DNA of 64,000 bases from Dicyema japonicum (Eukaryota; Dicyemida; Rhombozoa; Dicyemidae): positions 206,324-270,323 of the forward strand of contig RDEW01000047.1 in NCBI GenBank assembly GCA_011109175.1, written 5' to 3'. The position numbers and the translations under genes were made by a program. Positions within the stretch are counted from its first letter, which is position 1. Each line of letters begins with the position of its first letter. Below the pieces are notes generated by a model. It worked only from the letters and a program-made list of their open reading frames with translations. It was not told the DNA's origin and made no database searches. Of the stretch, positions 23,206-37,085 are shown one piece after another.

Positions 23206-23475
23206 GCACATGGTTTTAAGCTTCAAGTTGAACATGGATGAGTTGCGTCAGATAACCGAATATCTTGATTCGCATTTTTCCAGAAAGTGTAAATATCTCA
23301 AATGTTCCAGAAATTTTTTAAACCCATGGACCACCTATTATACTTCAAACAGACAATGGTCTGGAGTTCAGAAACCCTTTCTCAAGGAAATTGTGACAGG
23401 CTAAATGTTGACAAGATTAGACGGTGCATAGCAGTCACTCGGAGTAGAATAAAAAAATTAATTGAATGTTTTGAT

Positions 23476-24190
23476 NNNNNNNNNNNNNNNNNNNNNNNNN
23501 NNNNNNNNNNNNNNNNNNNNNNNNNNNNNNNNNNNNNNNNNNNNNNNNNNNNNNNNNNNNNNNNNNNNNNNNNNNNNNNNNNNNNNNNNNNNNNNNNNNN
23601 NNNNNNNNNNNNNNNNNNNNNNNNNNNNNNNNNNNNNNNNNNNNNNNNNNNNNNNNNNNNNNNNNNNNNNNNNNNNNNNNNNNNNNNNNNNNNNNNNNNN
23701 NNNNNNNNNNNNNNNNNNNNNNNNNNNNNNNNNNNNNNNNNNNNNNNNNNNNNNNNNNNNNNNNNNNNNNNNNNNNNNNNNNNNNNNNNNNNNNNNNNNN
23801 NNNNNNNNNNNNNNNNNNNNNNNNNNNNNNNNNNNNNNNNNNNNNNNNNNNNNNNNNNNNNNNNNNNNNNNNNNNNNNNNNNNNNNNNNNNNNNNNNNNN
23901 NNNNNNNNNNNNNNNNNNNNNNNNNNNNNNNNNNNNNNNNNNNNNNNNNNNNNNNNNNNNNNNNNNNNNNNNNNNNNNNNNNNNNNNNNNNNNNNNNNNN
24001 NNNNNNNNNNNNNNNNNNNNNNNNNNNNNNNNNNNNNNNNNNNNNNNNNNNNNNNNNNNNNNNNNNNNNNNNNNNNNNNNNNNNNNNNNNNNNNNNNNNN
24101 NNNNNNNNNNNNNNNNNNNNNNNNNNNNNNNNNNNNNNNNNNNNNNNNNNNNNNNNNNNNNNNNNNNNNNNNNNNNNNNNNNNNNNNNNN
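23476..24190. other. Assembly gap (run of n)
   Basis: An unbroken run of n. Frames translated across it are meaningless. Left flank 23206-23475 and right flank 24191-24640 contain no recognised gene; the right flank has three TTTCTGGAAG-type repeats near 24250-24285. Confidence 0.98.
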
Positions 24191-24639
24191 GCCTAAAATA
24201 ATTAGGAATCAAAACATTTTTGATTAAAATTTCATTTTCAATTTTAATAATTTCTGGAAGTTTCTGGAAGATTCTGGAAGTAATTTTGGCTACTTTTAGC
24301 CAGCTTCTCCATCTTGTGACAACAACTTCGGGTGGATTTCCTATTTATAAAAACATTTCACAGCGTATTTTGTTCTTCACCGTGGCAACCTTTACAGAAG
24401 AAATCAGGTTATCAACATCTGTGAAGTAGGATTTTAATGTAATAGATGTGAACAAAAATGACGTGGAAAATATTTAAATATAAAAATTTCATTGAGGTCC
24501 CAGCTAAATTTAAATTTATTCCTACCACTTGTCATTTATCTTGCGGAATCTGTGACGAATAAGAAGATCTTTTTACGTTCAATTAAAATTTTTTTCATTA
24601 TTTTATCAACTTCAACACATGTCAGTTTGAATAATAGAG

Positions 24640-24885
24640 CCACGTGGCGCCATGTGGTGCTATGTGGATAGTTTGTCAAAAATTCTTTTTTCCTTCCGAT
24701 GGCGTCACTGGATCCACCTTACTGAGGAGGCGCCCAATGCCTGGCTGGCATCAAGAGGATCCAACAATTCTTCCCTGGGGACAACGCCGTTACCTGGTGA
24801 CAAGTTCTGGAATGCTGGAACGAGTCAGGATCGATGAGTTAGTTAGTTTGGTTACCCTTGGTCTTTGGAAATAATTTTAATTTTT
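24640..24885 (+). mobile_element. Jockey/CR1-like 3' fragment
   Basis: The segment ends in GTTAGTTAGTTTGGTTACCC then TTGGTCTTTGG, a variant of the family tail (GATAGTTAGTTTTGG...GTGGTCTTGG). The GGATCCACCTTACTGAGGAG and GCCTGGCTGG blocks also occur, inverted or diverged, near 54120-54175, 58893-58925 and 6540-6585, all close to Jockey-like ends. Confidence 0.55.
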
Positions 24886-24949
24886 TTAGAAGACAAATCG
24901 GCCTTACTTCGACTCCTAGAGGTGACATCTGTATCTTAACACCTGGCAC

Positions 24950-25570
24950 CTGCTGAGCTGAACAGATGGCCCTCTGAATGAACACCGCAAAACTGACATT
25001 GTGAAAATCAGGAGAATGGCAAGCAGATCAAGTGAAACATTGTTCAAAGCAAGCAAACTTTCCTCTTTACTTGGAGACAGCCAAGATGTTGTCAGAAGGA
25101 AGGCCTTCGCTTGGGTAGCAATGAACAAGTTGAAGAAAGAGTGGATTGGCAAACGGCGATCCTGCACATCACTTCGTTTGAGACTTTATGAAGCCTTTGT
25201 CAAGCCGATCCTAGTATACAGTTCATCGACCTGGGGGTGTCCAAAACCGAACAACTTATACTAGATTCTTTCCACCAAAGACAACTTTGATCTTTACTAG
25301 GACTGAATTGGCCAACAAGAATAAACAAGGACTCACTAGATAAGACATGTTGTACAGGTTTATTGAGTCTCGAAATTGTTGAGGCTATTTGGACATACCT
25401 TACGAATGGACTTGGGTGCTCCATCAAACATAGCAGTGTAAAATTACTTCATGAGACAGGGACTGTGTTTCCGTGGACGTCGACGTATTACACTTCCAGA
25501 AGCACTTGATGGAAATCTCTAGCTTGTAAACAAAAGTCTAAGAAGTGGAAACGATCTAGGCGAGTTGATG
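24950..25570 (+). mobile_element. RTE-like 3' fragment
   Basis: Translation gives IRRMASRSSETLF then KLSSLLGDSQDVVRRKAFAW, LRLYEAFVKPILVYSSSTWG, then in other frames LFGHTLRMDLGAPSNIA and FRGRRRITLPEAL. This is the order of copy 1 (1910-2430). It has several stops and frameshifts. The SAP18 gene begins about 100 bp after it ends. Confidence 0.8.
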
Positions 25571-25664
25571 AATAACAAAATAAATGTCGTTAAATCGTTA
25601 TAGTTTATTTATATTTTAAAAAAATATGCCGATTATTATTTTATTTTATTTAAATCAAACCTTG

Positions 25665-26111
25665 ATGACGTTGATCCAATCGTTAGTCATTCCTGAAGAA
25701 TTTTCTTCATCCTTCCATGTAGACCGTCAGATCATATGTCCACATTTGATAAGAGTTTTCTGCAATATGGGAAGACATATTGAATTGAACTCTTTCCGGG
25801 ATGATCAAGTCCCAGGAGGTGAGTTCCAAATATACACGTGGATGGATGCCTCCTTAACGGAGCTTTGTTGTTTGATAAGGCAGGTGAAGCCAGAAATTCG
25901 TCGTAGAGGCACTGTTGTTAACTTTAGTGAGATTATGCCTGAACACCGAAGCAATAAGTTTACGAGGAGGGACATTGGGACTATCATTGTTGGGGAAAGG
26001 ACCGATGATGACGATTTGACACTACATTCCAGGAGGTTTACTATAGGGAATTACATATCTGTGTCCATAAGTCTTCCAAATATTCAGAAAAGGAGATTCA
26101 ATTATTACTGA
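25665..26111 (+). CDS. SAP18: SAP18, Sin3-associated / exon-junction ASAP complex subunit
   Basis: One uninterrupted frame. From the Met at 25665 it is 148 residues, close to the usual length of about 150. ICPHLIRVFCNMGRHIELNS, GEFQIYTWMDASLTELCCLI, DIGTIIVGERTDDDDLTLHS and RRFTIGNYISVSISLPN match the single ubiquitin-like SAP18 domain along its full length. In animals it joins the Sin3 histone-deacetylase complex and the ASAP/PSAP splicing complex (family knowledge). The frame extends 13 codons upstream to 25626 (MPIIILFYLNQT), but the start at 25665 gives the family-typical leader. It has no intron, unlike every neighbouring gene. Confidence 0.93.
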   Translation: MTLIQSLVIPEEFSSSFHVDRQIICPHLIRVFCNMGRHIELNSFRDDQVPGGEFQIYTWMDASLTELCCLIRQVKPEIRRRGTVVNFSEIMPEHRSNKFTRRDIGTIIVGERTDDDDLTLHSRRFTIGNYISVSISLPNIQKRRFNYY

Positions 26112-26299
26112 TGATTTTTTGTTACCATTGATTTGTGTTCATTATGTCAGGAGTCAAATTTTCAAGACTTGCTCTTTAGGTCAGGTTATAAGCACCACGT
26201 GCTTATCCATTTAGTCTGGCGTTACGTGATTTACTGATTTTGCAAGTTTTGTTAACACTCGGAGGGCATCTAATGTTTCTCCTAAGAGGGTCGGTGACC

Positions 26300-26810
26300 A
26301 TTTACTTCTGAGGATATTCTTCTTGGCGACATGCACTTTCATCCTCAACTATCTGGAAAGAACCCTCAGTTCACCGAAGAGGAGGAATATGATATTAAGA
26401 AAATTTTTGGAACTATTTTCTTTTCTGATGGAGCTGAAGTTTGACATTGCATTGATTCAAAAAACGAAATACCTTTCAATCGGCCTATTCACTTGGAACA
26501 AATGGAAAATTACCATTTTGAACATTTACGTACCCCCTCCTTGTTTTTGTCTGAAACATTATACAATGCACGATTTATAAACTTTTTCTTTTTTGAGACT
26601 GTGATTATTGGTGGAGACATTGACGCTAAGTACCCCTATGGCTGGTTGGCAAACCATCCAATACAAGAGGTCTTTCACTCATCACGAATGATTCGTCAAA
26701 CCATACGAGAATCCCTTCAGGGGGACAAACCAAATAACTTATTCAATATTACGCTTTGTTCTATCGACTTTTTCAGTCACTTACAACTCATGAAGTGACC
26801 ACAACCTCAT
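26300..26810 (+). mobile_element. Jockey/CR1-like endonuclease fragment
   Basis: Frames 26323-26580 and 26493-26798 contain ILNIYVPPPCFCLK and VIIGGDIDAKYPYGWLANH, degenerate forms of LVNIYLPFPGSCPK and IIICGDLNAKHPLWLSTQ in the copy at 29890-32905. It stops short of RT. Confidence 0.65.
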
Positions 26811-27159
26811 TAGAAAGAAATCTCGACTGGGAAAAAGTTTCCACACAACTTCTACAACATTACCGTGCATTTACTGACAGCATTTTGCAGAACCTTTACA
26901 TGTATGGTTGTACCTCCAGACAGAGCAGTAGCTTATGTACTGTCTTGGATGCAAGATCTGTATTTTAACATCACTTTAACTACGTCATGTGGTTTGACAG
27001 GATGGACATAGCTAAAGAAAATCTCAAAAATTCTGATTGTTTAACTACGGAGGGTTTTGAACACTGAAATATAAACCAGGGAGCTCAAATCCCAGAAATC
27101 AATGGTTATATGTGATTTGAATCAATTAGATCCACCACAGAAGTTTGTAAGATCAATCT

Positions 27160-27411
27160 GATAAAATATTACGTAAAAATATCCCCAAGGACCATGAGAA
27201 ATTGGGCATACCCCTATTATCTCAAAAAAGGAAAACAACCTACTCAACTGGCTTGATGATCACGGAATTGTGACGTTGACGAGGAGATAAAATATTACGT
27301 AAAAATATCCCCAAGGACCATGAGAAATTGGGCATACCCCTATTATCTCAAAAAAGGAAAACAACCTACTCAACTGGCTTGATGATCACGGAATTGTGAC
27401 GTTGACGAGGA
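27160..27411 (+). repeat. Exact tandem duplication of 126 bp
   Basis: Bases 27160-27285 are repeated as 27286-27411 with no difference that I can see. Surrounding sequence (26970-27610) holds no recognised gene; a short frame (LNWLDDHGIV, then CIDNLFDVETGSLKRLL) runs through the second copy to about 27555. Confidence 0.9.
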
Positions 27412-27714
27412 TATACAACCACTCGACCAATAAAATTATTATCCCATTTGAAACCCAGAAAAACAAACAAGACCCGGCTTCACATATATGTATCGATAAT
27501 CTATTCGATGTCGAGACTGGTTCTCTAAAAAGACTTTTGTCCAGACATGAAATTTAAGCATGGATTCAGAGAGGTCTACTTTGAAGTTAAAACCAATAAA
27601 GCACAATTTCCTCAGAAAACAAAGTTCAGTTATTTTATATAATTAGATGGACACGTGGACACAAACATACAACAAAAATCAAGAGAAAACTCAATTTATT
27701 GGGAAAATGAACAA

Positions 27715-29571
<1,857 letters not shown>

Positions 29572-29596
<25 letters not shown>

Positions 29597-29823
29597 CAAA
29601 ATTAATTTGGCGGTCGATAATATAAAAATTGGTAAATAAATAATTAAATAATATATTATTAAAGTATTTATAAAATTACTTAGTTTAAATAGTCCAAGGT
29701 ACTCGAAAATTCTCCACACTCATCGAAATTAATTTGGCGGTCAATAATATAAAAATTTGTAAATAAATAATTAAATAATATATTATTAAAGTATTTATAA
29801 AATTACTTAGTTCAAATAGTCCA
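29572..29823 (-). repeat. Diverged 126-bp tandem duplication spanning the PLK start codon
   Basis: Bases 29572-29697 contain the first codons of PLK and about 100 bp upstream. They are repeated as 29698-29823 with about five substitutions. The upstream copy still contains ATG and the first few codons in a changed form (MSVENFRVP), but nothing downstream to join. Confidence 0.85.
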
Positions 29824-29889
29824 CAAAATTAGAAAAAAAAAGTCCATCAAAATTATTTTAATGTTTAATTTTCCGAAGTCAATTATTAC

Positions 29890-32800
29890 ACTGGTTAAAA
29901 TGGTAGCGTGCCGTTATGTGGTCCACCAATTCAAAAAAATTCAAAAAGATTTGGCAACGCCCAGAGGGCTTCTAATACCCTCCCGAAGAGGACCATTAGA
30001 CCCCTTCCCCCGGGGTCATTATCGACCCCTGGCAATGTGTTTAAAGAAAGTCCAAACATTCCCGGCGAAAACCCTCAGCCCACTGTGGAGAAAAGAAATT
30101 TACTGCTCTCCAATTAAACATAAACGGAATTAAAGGAAAGGTCAGGGAACTCCGTTCAATCCTGGCAAATCAGAAGATCGACGTGGCCATGATGCATGAT
30201 TCCACTACTTCATTCCCCGGATACGAGGCAATCAGGGTGGACCGTAAAAAGAGAAGAGGGGGTGGACTACTTACTCTATTCAAAAAGAACCTGAAATGCA
30301 GAGAGATTACTTCGGAAGTGAGGAAACTTTGTTGGAAATGACGAGGTTACTGAGGCAATTGGAATCTCGCTTGGGACAACGAAAGGAAGTATGTGCCTCG
30401 TGAATATCTACTTGCCTTTTCCCGGCTCCTGCCCAAAGGACTATGTTATTCCAAACCTATCAAGATTGGCTATCTACGATGAGATCATCATATGTGGAGA
30501 TTTAAACGCAAAGCACCCATTATGGTTGTCAACCCAACAGGCCGACACGAGAGGGAAGCTATTGTTATTGAAATCGGACTCCCTAACGATACTGAACGAT
30601 CTAGCGAAAATTACAAGGACCCCACTCAGAGAGACAGATCAGCCTACCTCACCGGATGTAACACTCTGCTCATCGTCGCTTTCATCAAAAATTGATTGGT
30701 CAGTCCTCTACGAAACAAGAAGCGACCATAATCCAATTGTGATGAAGGTCATGAGAGAAGTCAGAGTGAGGAGAACACCTGCTAGTTATAACTATAAAGC
30801 TGCTAATTGGGAATTGTATCGCGCAATCTCTGATGATAGACTGAAGAATTGTTACTTGGTCAGCTTCAAATCGCTAGAAAAAGCGATCAAATACTTTACT
30901 TGCACAATCCTAGAAGCAAGATCATTGGCTATTCCCAAATATCGTCTAAACTCCTCTAATGGTCGAGGGAAGTCGGCATTGATCAAAGAAATAAATCACC
31001 TCAAAAAATTAATTGGATCACATTAAAAACGAAACTTCGGATCAGAGCTCTAAACAACGAAATAAAGGCCAGAGAGTTCAAGGCCCAGAAATTGAAGTGG
31101 AATCGGATTCTTACAAAGGTAAATCGCAATCGTAGTACCGGAGAAGTGTGGAAAGCCATCCGAAATGTTGCAAAGGGAGAAGAAACTTCCCCCGAAAATG
31201 ACTATACTCAACGAGACGTTAGCAATTTGATAAAATTCTACCCAAAAATTTTGTACAAGGAACAAGAAAGTCGGAAGTGCTTCTCTCTTCATGGAGAAAA
31301 TTGAAGAAGGATTCTAACCCAGTTTACTTCTCGGATGAAGATGTGAAGAATGCCCTGCATTTTACAAGAACAACGTACTCTGCCGGTTCCGACAACATTC
31401 CAGTAGTGTTATTGAAGAACCTTGGAGATATTGGAGTCGGTTTTCTAACGTCGGTGTATAACTATTCAATTAATTGTAATGTAATACCGTTGTTATGGAA
31501 GCAAGCCAACATCCGACCTATACTGAAACCTGGAAAACCTAAGGAAGATCTAGCATCATTTAGACCTGTGTCATTGTTATGTTCCATATCGAAAATCCTG
31601 GAAAGGCTTTTGCTTGGGAGAATCAAGGCTTTCTTACTAGAAAAGGATTTTCAACAAGGTTTCAAGAACGATTGTTCTACATCAACGTACCTACAGAAAT
31701 TAACCAACTTCATTAGAGATGGTTTTTCAAACAAACCAAGGCATTTGAAGACAGTCTTATGTTCCATTGATATTAACAAGGCTTTTGATTCTATTTCGAG
31801 AAAAATATTATCAAAGAAAATTTTTTCAGTCCGAGATCAACGTACCTACAGAAATTAACCAACTTCATTAGAGATGGTTTTTCAAACAAACCAAGGCATT
31901 TGAAGACAGTCTTATGTTCCATTGATATTAACAAGGCTTTTGATTCTATTTCGAGAAAAATATTATCAAAGAAAATTTTTTCAGTCCGAGATCCCGGGGA
32001 AGCTTAAACTTTGGATAACAAATTTCTTAAGTGGACGAAGGGGACGTGTATGCCTAGGAGGACTGAAATCAGTCTTACGTCTTCTCCCAAACGGTGTCCC
32101 CCAAGGATCTCCTTTATCCCCCGCCTTATTCAATTTATACCTGGCAGACCTCCCGACACCGGAATCCAATAACGATGTTCTACTCACATATGCGGACGAC
32201 ATTGTTTTGGCATCGCATGATAGGGATATCCAAAATGCTAAAGAAAGATTACAAATTAACCTGGACCGACTCAACGCCTGGGTAATAAAGAATCGACTCA
32301 CGGTAAATACCAGAAAGTCGGTCACGTCTATGTTTACTTCGGACAAAAAGTTGGGGAAGATGACTGTCAAGTTAAAATTGGACAACATTGAAATCCCCTT
32401 CACCAAATGTCAGAAGATCCTGGGCGTGACACTGGATACACACCTATATTTGTCACCATACGTGGCAAACATTGTTCTGAAGTGCGAGAAGAGGATCAAT
32501 GTATTAAATGTTTATCTGGAATATGGAAGACAGGTACCCACTCAGTCTTGATGAACATTTACCATCGAACCATGCTTCTCGTACGTGTGTGCTTCGTGGG
32601 GACCTTCATTATCATGGACGAACAATAAGAAAATTAAGGACGTTCAAAAGAAGGCTTTCAGAATGACGGAGCGGTGGTCTTGTGGGAGACACAGAACCGG
32701 ACCGACTACTCTGGAGGTCCTCATTAAACAAAACTCCGGCATGCGGGAAGATGGCCCTGCAAATACAGTCAGCCGCCTTGACGAGCTTGTGTGGGTACGA

Positions 32801-32905
32801 GGGAGGAGCACCGGGAAAGAATGAGGATTTTGGTGGAACGCATCGGGATCACGTGATAGTTAGTTTTGGTTTTACCGTGGTCTTGGGTGTTAAATAAATT
32901 AAATA
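29890..32905 (+). mobile_element. Jockey/CR1-like retrotransposon, most complete copy
   Basis: The endonuclease starts near 30105 (LQLNINGIKGKVRELRSIL) and continues through GGGLLTLFKK, IIICGDLNAKHPLWLSTQ and TRSDHNPIVMKV. RT follows: SAGSDNIPVVLLKN, ANIRPILKPGKPKEDLASFR, FQQGFKNDCSTSTYLQ, SIDINKAFDSIS, then NGVPQGSPLSPALFNLYL and LLTYADDIVLASHD. The 3' tail runs GGGATCACGTGATAGTTAG, GTGGTCTTGGG and a TAAA run to 32905. It is inactivated by a frameshift/stop near 30340 and by a 155-bp tandem duplication (31681-31835 repeated at 31836-31990) inside RT. Upstream 29890-30104 keeps frames open but has no recognised domain. Confidence 0.9.
31681..31990 (+). repeat. 155-bp tandem duplication inside the Jockey-like RT
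   Basis: The segment from ATCAACGTACCTACAGAAAT to TTTTTCAGTCCGAG occurs twice back to back. At 155 bp it shifts the RT frame, so RT motif A is encoded twice in two frames. Confidence 0.9.
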
Positions 32906-33729
32906 AATAAAATTTAGCACACGTGATAAAATCATATTTTTCACCCCTTGAAAATTTGTCTTACGCTTTCCTCAAACTAGGACTTACCAATCGTAACCAA
33001 AACTATTGAAGCTAGTATCCAGATAAAAAATAACGAAATTTTTGGTTTGTCTGGAAAATCAGTATTTAGCGTGTCCCCTGTAGTGAATTATCAAGAACGG
33101 AAGGAAAGGGCTACCATGATATAGAAATCGCTTCTAAGATTTTACTTGAGTTTTTGATTTATGGCTTTCATGGATGGTTTGAAAGTGATGAGGTAAGTTC
33201 GAGGATGCATGCTATTAAATTGGCTTATGGACTTGATTTAAAATCAAAATTACCATTGAAAAATTATTGAAAGACTTGTAGAGATAAACCTTGTTTGGAG
33301 CAAGGGGTTGTAAAAGAGACATATGGTTTCTCGTTATAGAAGACCCCATCAACTAATACAAACTCGTTGGTTCTCCTAGACCTCATCAACCTCTCTAGTT
33401 AATAACAAGTTTGTTTTGACAATATAATGATGACTCGTAATATAAACTGTGCAAAATATGCGATATACATACGAATGCTAAAGCTGTGAATGTTGAGAAT
33501 GCTAAATAACTGAAAACAAAAATTCTGATGCAAAGAACTCTAATGCTACACCAGTACCCCCCTTGAGCGACTATAAGAGAAATTTCGAAGAGGACAAGGT
33601 AATAATGATTCCAGTACGGTTTCCGACAATACTGAGATTCCAAGAATTTGTGTTTTTTGAAATTATTCAAAGTCACTTTGATTTGGGTTTAACAGATAAT
33701 AATTTATTTACTTTGTCTGAAGAAGGATC
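32906..33729. other. No recognised gene
   Basis: Several short frames occur (minus 33395-33676, hydrophobic; plus 33003-33115), with no family match. A fragmentary host gene with tiny introns cannot be excluded, but I could not chain exons. Confidence 0.3.
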
Positions 33730-34065
33730 AGCTATTTTCTAATCGCGGCACATTTGAACGTAGTGGATTCCCTTGTTCCTGGTAGAACTGAAGGAATCGA
33801 AGGGCATTCCTTCATATTGACGATTCCGACAGTGGAGTGATGAGGGTAGGATCCGTTAGACTCGGGAATAGGCGTAAAGTCTTCTCGAGTAAGAAGCTGA
33901 TTTCGTCCAACGACGACCCAGAAAGTACATACCTCCATGTATCACAGCAGGAACGATGGTTTTTCTGTATAATTTAGATGCGAGGATAATTTGCCCTTTG
34001 TTGTCTGAATGTTGTGTGCTGAGCCATAGTGGATAGTTCCCGTTCAGATCACATAAAACATGCAT
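33730..34065 (-). mobile_element. Jockey/CR1-like endonuclease fragment
   Basis: The minus frame begins VLCDLNGNYPLWLSTQHSDN, matching IICGDLNAKHPLWLSTQQAD in the copy at 29890. A frameshift follows, then RTDPTLITPL (the TSPDVTL equivalent). It ends near 33730. The interval 34066-34560 to its right has no recognised gene. Confidence 0.7.
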
Positions 34066-34564
34066 TGATTAATAAGCCTCTAAGAAGAAACTACCAAATG
34101 ATGATAAAATTAACAGATTCTCAATATTTTATTCCACATAAGCTTTAAGCATTTTTGGTTAATTTTAAGTAGCTTACTGGTCAAAGATTCTTTGGAAAGC
34201 CTATTTTTTGTTTAGTTCGCAGTCTTAATCATATGAGAATATTAGAGAATTTTACAGTGCTATCGTTCAACGCCAGGAGCTTTAACGATATTTCCAACCG
34301 AGGAGTCTTATGGATTATTTACAGTGTTGTATGCTTTGAAGAGACATGGGTCAAGAGCTGACTTGAGATGGATATGATTACCAGATCATCTTTCTATTAT
34401 AGTATTAACTGGTCCTATGACAAACTTTGTTACAAAATCTAAGAGGTTTTGGTGACGGAAAGAGCAGGACACTAGAACATGTAAGATTCTACAACTCAAA
34501 ACAGATTATACACGAAATATAATTTTAGAACAAATTTCAGTAAAAAATTCAAAGATTAAGAGGA

Positions 34565-35743
34565 TCAGTTAGAAGGGGCAACACAATCTAAACATCTTTC
34601 CATTTTTTGATGATATTCCTCAACTTGAAGATACATTTCGGAAAAGTTAAACTCACATCTGAGCTTTTCGCAGCATTCATTCAATATTTTGGAATAATCG
34701 CTGTTACTTTCTACAGTGAGATTATTAATACAACCAGTTGCCACGTGGGCCGCAATAACAAGCTTAGAGTGGGTTAGAGACCATGCTCTGACGTTGTGAA
34801 CAGCCATAACTCCTGGAATATTGGCCAAGCAGTTCCACAATCTGTTGAAATCTACTCCGACAGGAACAGCTACCACGAATTAATAATCAAGCCTCACCTT
34901 CCATTAAAACGTAGAATATATCCTTCATTACCTTATACATGCTAATAATGACGAGAACAGAAAATATAAAAGTACAAATTGGGTCCACGATAATCAAATT
35001 TGGCTAAATCTCACATAAATAAGCTCCACCTTGAAATAAATTATCAGAGCTGCTGTGAAGACTCCAACGCTTTGAATCAAATCTCCTATCACGTGGATGA
35101 AAGCAGCTGATAGACCCATACTTTTATGTTCATGTCTAGGCTCTGGGATATGGTTATTCCACTAAAACCATCACCGATGATGAGTTCTTGGTCGTCGTCG
35201 TGATGATGACTATGATTATGTCCCTGGTGGAGAATAAATACAAGTCTAAAAGTCATCATAGGAGCCAACAGAACATTGAAGACCACACCACAGCCGGAGA
35301 CAATCAACATTATCTTGGCATCAATCTTATAGTCCCTTCTGATAACTCTATGGACTGCTGCATAGTCCAGAATGACAGTCAGAATGATCAGAAGCATCAT
35401 AGAAAAAAGGGAAGCCAGGACCTCTTTGGTTTTTGAGTAAGTAAACCTATTCTGTGCCAACCAAAACTGAATTTTTTGGTGGAAGGTTTTGAAAGGAAAA
35501 CGAGTGATAGGTAGCTGACAAAGATGCTGATTACGTCTACCAGCATGTGGGCAGAGTCTGTCATCACTGAGATGCTGTTGGACATGAAGCCACCTAAGTC
35601 ATAATAGGAACTACCAATGAATTCTAGAAGAGTGAAGATCCCCGAAATTATAAAGGCAATGAGCAGTTTTTTCTTTGCCTTCTTTGTTGTGTGGTCATTT
35701 GAATTCTGTGAATGACAGTGACAGTTATTGAACGACTCATCAT
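34565..35743 (-). CDS. SLC30A: SLC30A / ZnT-type zinc transporter, 5' exon not found
   Basis: From a splice acceptor at 35743 the frame reads DDESFNNCHCHSQ, then AKKKLLIAFIISGIFTLLEF (TM1) and SNSISVMTDSAHMLVDVISI with the metal-site His/Asp of TM2. FSFGWHRIEVLASLFSMMLL follows, then a His-rich loop (HQGHNHSHHHDDD). TM5 has AAFIHVIGDLIQSVGV with the second HxxxD site, then VDPICTFIFSVLV. The cytosolic tail is VPVGVDFNRLWNCLANIPGV ... VEEYHQKMERCLDCVAPS, stop at 34565. Six introns of 21-28 nt are removed. These are all hallmarks of the ZnT2/3/8 group, which moves Zn2+ from cytosol into vesicles in exchange for H+. The first exon must lie beyond 35743, but the next 300 bp contain a 125-bp duplication and no in-frame ATG. 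Confidence 0.9.
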
Positions 35744-35807
35744 CTAAAAGTCAGAGACAATGGAAAGTCTGACGTAAAACAAGTAAAATTAATGCAAATA
35801 ACCGTTG

Positions 35808-36058
35808 ACTTGACTCATTGAATTAATTATTAATTTAAAATTATATATATTAGATTTGGTACGCATATGCGACCTACTTTCAATGATTACATAATTAGGA
35901 CTGAACCCCACAGATTAGTCATATCACAGGTAACTTGACTCATTGAATTAATTATTAATTTAAAATTATATATATTAGATTTGGTACGCATATGCGACCT
36001 ACTTTCAATGATTACATAATTAGGACTGAACCCCACAGATTAGTCATATCACAGGTAA
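35808..36058. repeat. Exact tandem duplication of about 125 bp
   Basis: The block from ACTTGACTCATTGAATTAAT to CATATCACAGGTAA is repeated head to tail, the second copy starting at 35933, with no difference seen. It sits where the first exon or promoter of the zinc transporter should be. Confidence 0.9.
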
Positions 36059-36289
36059 ACCATATTAACTAAATCTCCCGTTTTGGATTTTGTGGATATT
36101 GAATTATTCAGAAATCGAATAATTATGTCATATGCGTTATAGGGCTGACAATTTCATTGTCACATTAAATTCTAATATCAAGTCGATTTTAAGGAAATTC
36201 ATGCAGGACACACTTGGAAGGTTTACATTGAATTATTCTCCTCTTAAAAAATTTTTATTAAAATAAAGAAACGATCAACCGAGGGTCAT

Positions 36290-36415
36290 GCAGTAGCTGC
36301 CCTGATTGCGTGTCTATTCCTTTTCCGGATGGGGAGGGAGATTTGCTCAAATAGCCATCAACCCTGACAGAGATCTCCAATGGGTGTAGAAATCCGAATC
36401 CCTAGACTGAATAGT
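36290..36415 (+). repeat. Dispersed repeat, partner at 20625-20757
   Basis: A diverged copy of the roughly 130-bp unit described at 20625, starting at the same internal position in both places. Confidence 0.55.
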
Positions 36416-36542
36416 GGCCAATATTACTAAACCACATATAATATGCCAACTGAAGAACTCATCACAATGCTATCACTCATAAACATCTGTGCTATATAAT
36501 TCTTTATAGAGATGCACTAAGGGGAGATTCGATAATTAATAA

Positions 36543-36804
36543 TCCCATTATTCCTTCAAGACGGATATCTTTGACCAAAGCTTTGTTATAATCCAGGCTG
36601 GATTCCGACTCAACAGTTTTTTAAATGCAAAAAGTTTTTTAGTTCATTTTTAATCCATATATGCTACAGATGGTCCCATTATTCCTTCAAGACGGATATC
36701 TTTGACCAAAGCTTTGTTATAATCCAGGCTGGATTCCGACTCAACAGTTTTTTAAATGCAAAAAGTTTTTTAGTTCATTTTTAATCCATATATGCTACAG
36801 ATGG
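36543..36804. repeat. Tandem duplication of 131 bp
   Basis: TCCCATTATTCCTTCAAGAC to TATGCTACAGATGG is present twice in direct succession (36543-36673 and 36674-36804), apparently identical. No gene lies in it. Confidence 0.9.
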
Positions 36805-37085
36805 AGGGATTAAGACATCACAGTATCATCGATCAACCACAGCCAAGTTAATCGATAATTTGAAAATTTAGTATTCTCGGTTGTTTGTATGAAGCCGTAC
36901 TATTAACATAGGCACATATCTCACCGATTACCATTTTCCCGTCATTTTTGGCTCATATATTCTAATACTCACATGCAGTTCAAACTATTTTATATTATTA
37001 CAGTCTTTGTTCTGCCTCCAAGTTCTTTGTCTCCAAGAAATTACAGTCTGTCTCCAAGAAATATTTTTTTTAATCTATAAGGCTG

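Noticed and set aside
23302-24212. Long frames spanning the n run
   Set aside because: Translation of unknown bases; no sequence evidence.
24240-24290. Short TTTCTGGAAG-type repeats as a regulatory array (heat-shock-like TTCnnGAA)
   Set aside because: Three copies of a simple motif beside a gap, with no gene nearby; too little to support a regulatory call.
35188-35436. Plus-strand frame within the zinc transporter
   Set aside because: Antisense to the His-rich loop and membrane spans of the transporter; no independent support.
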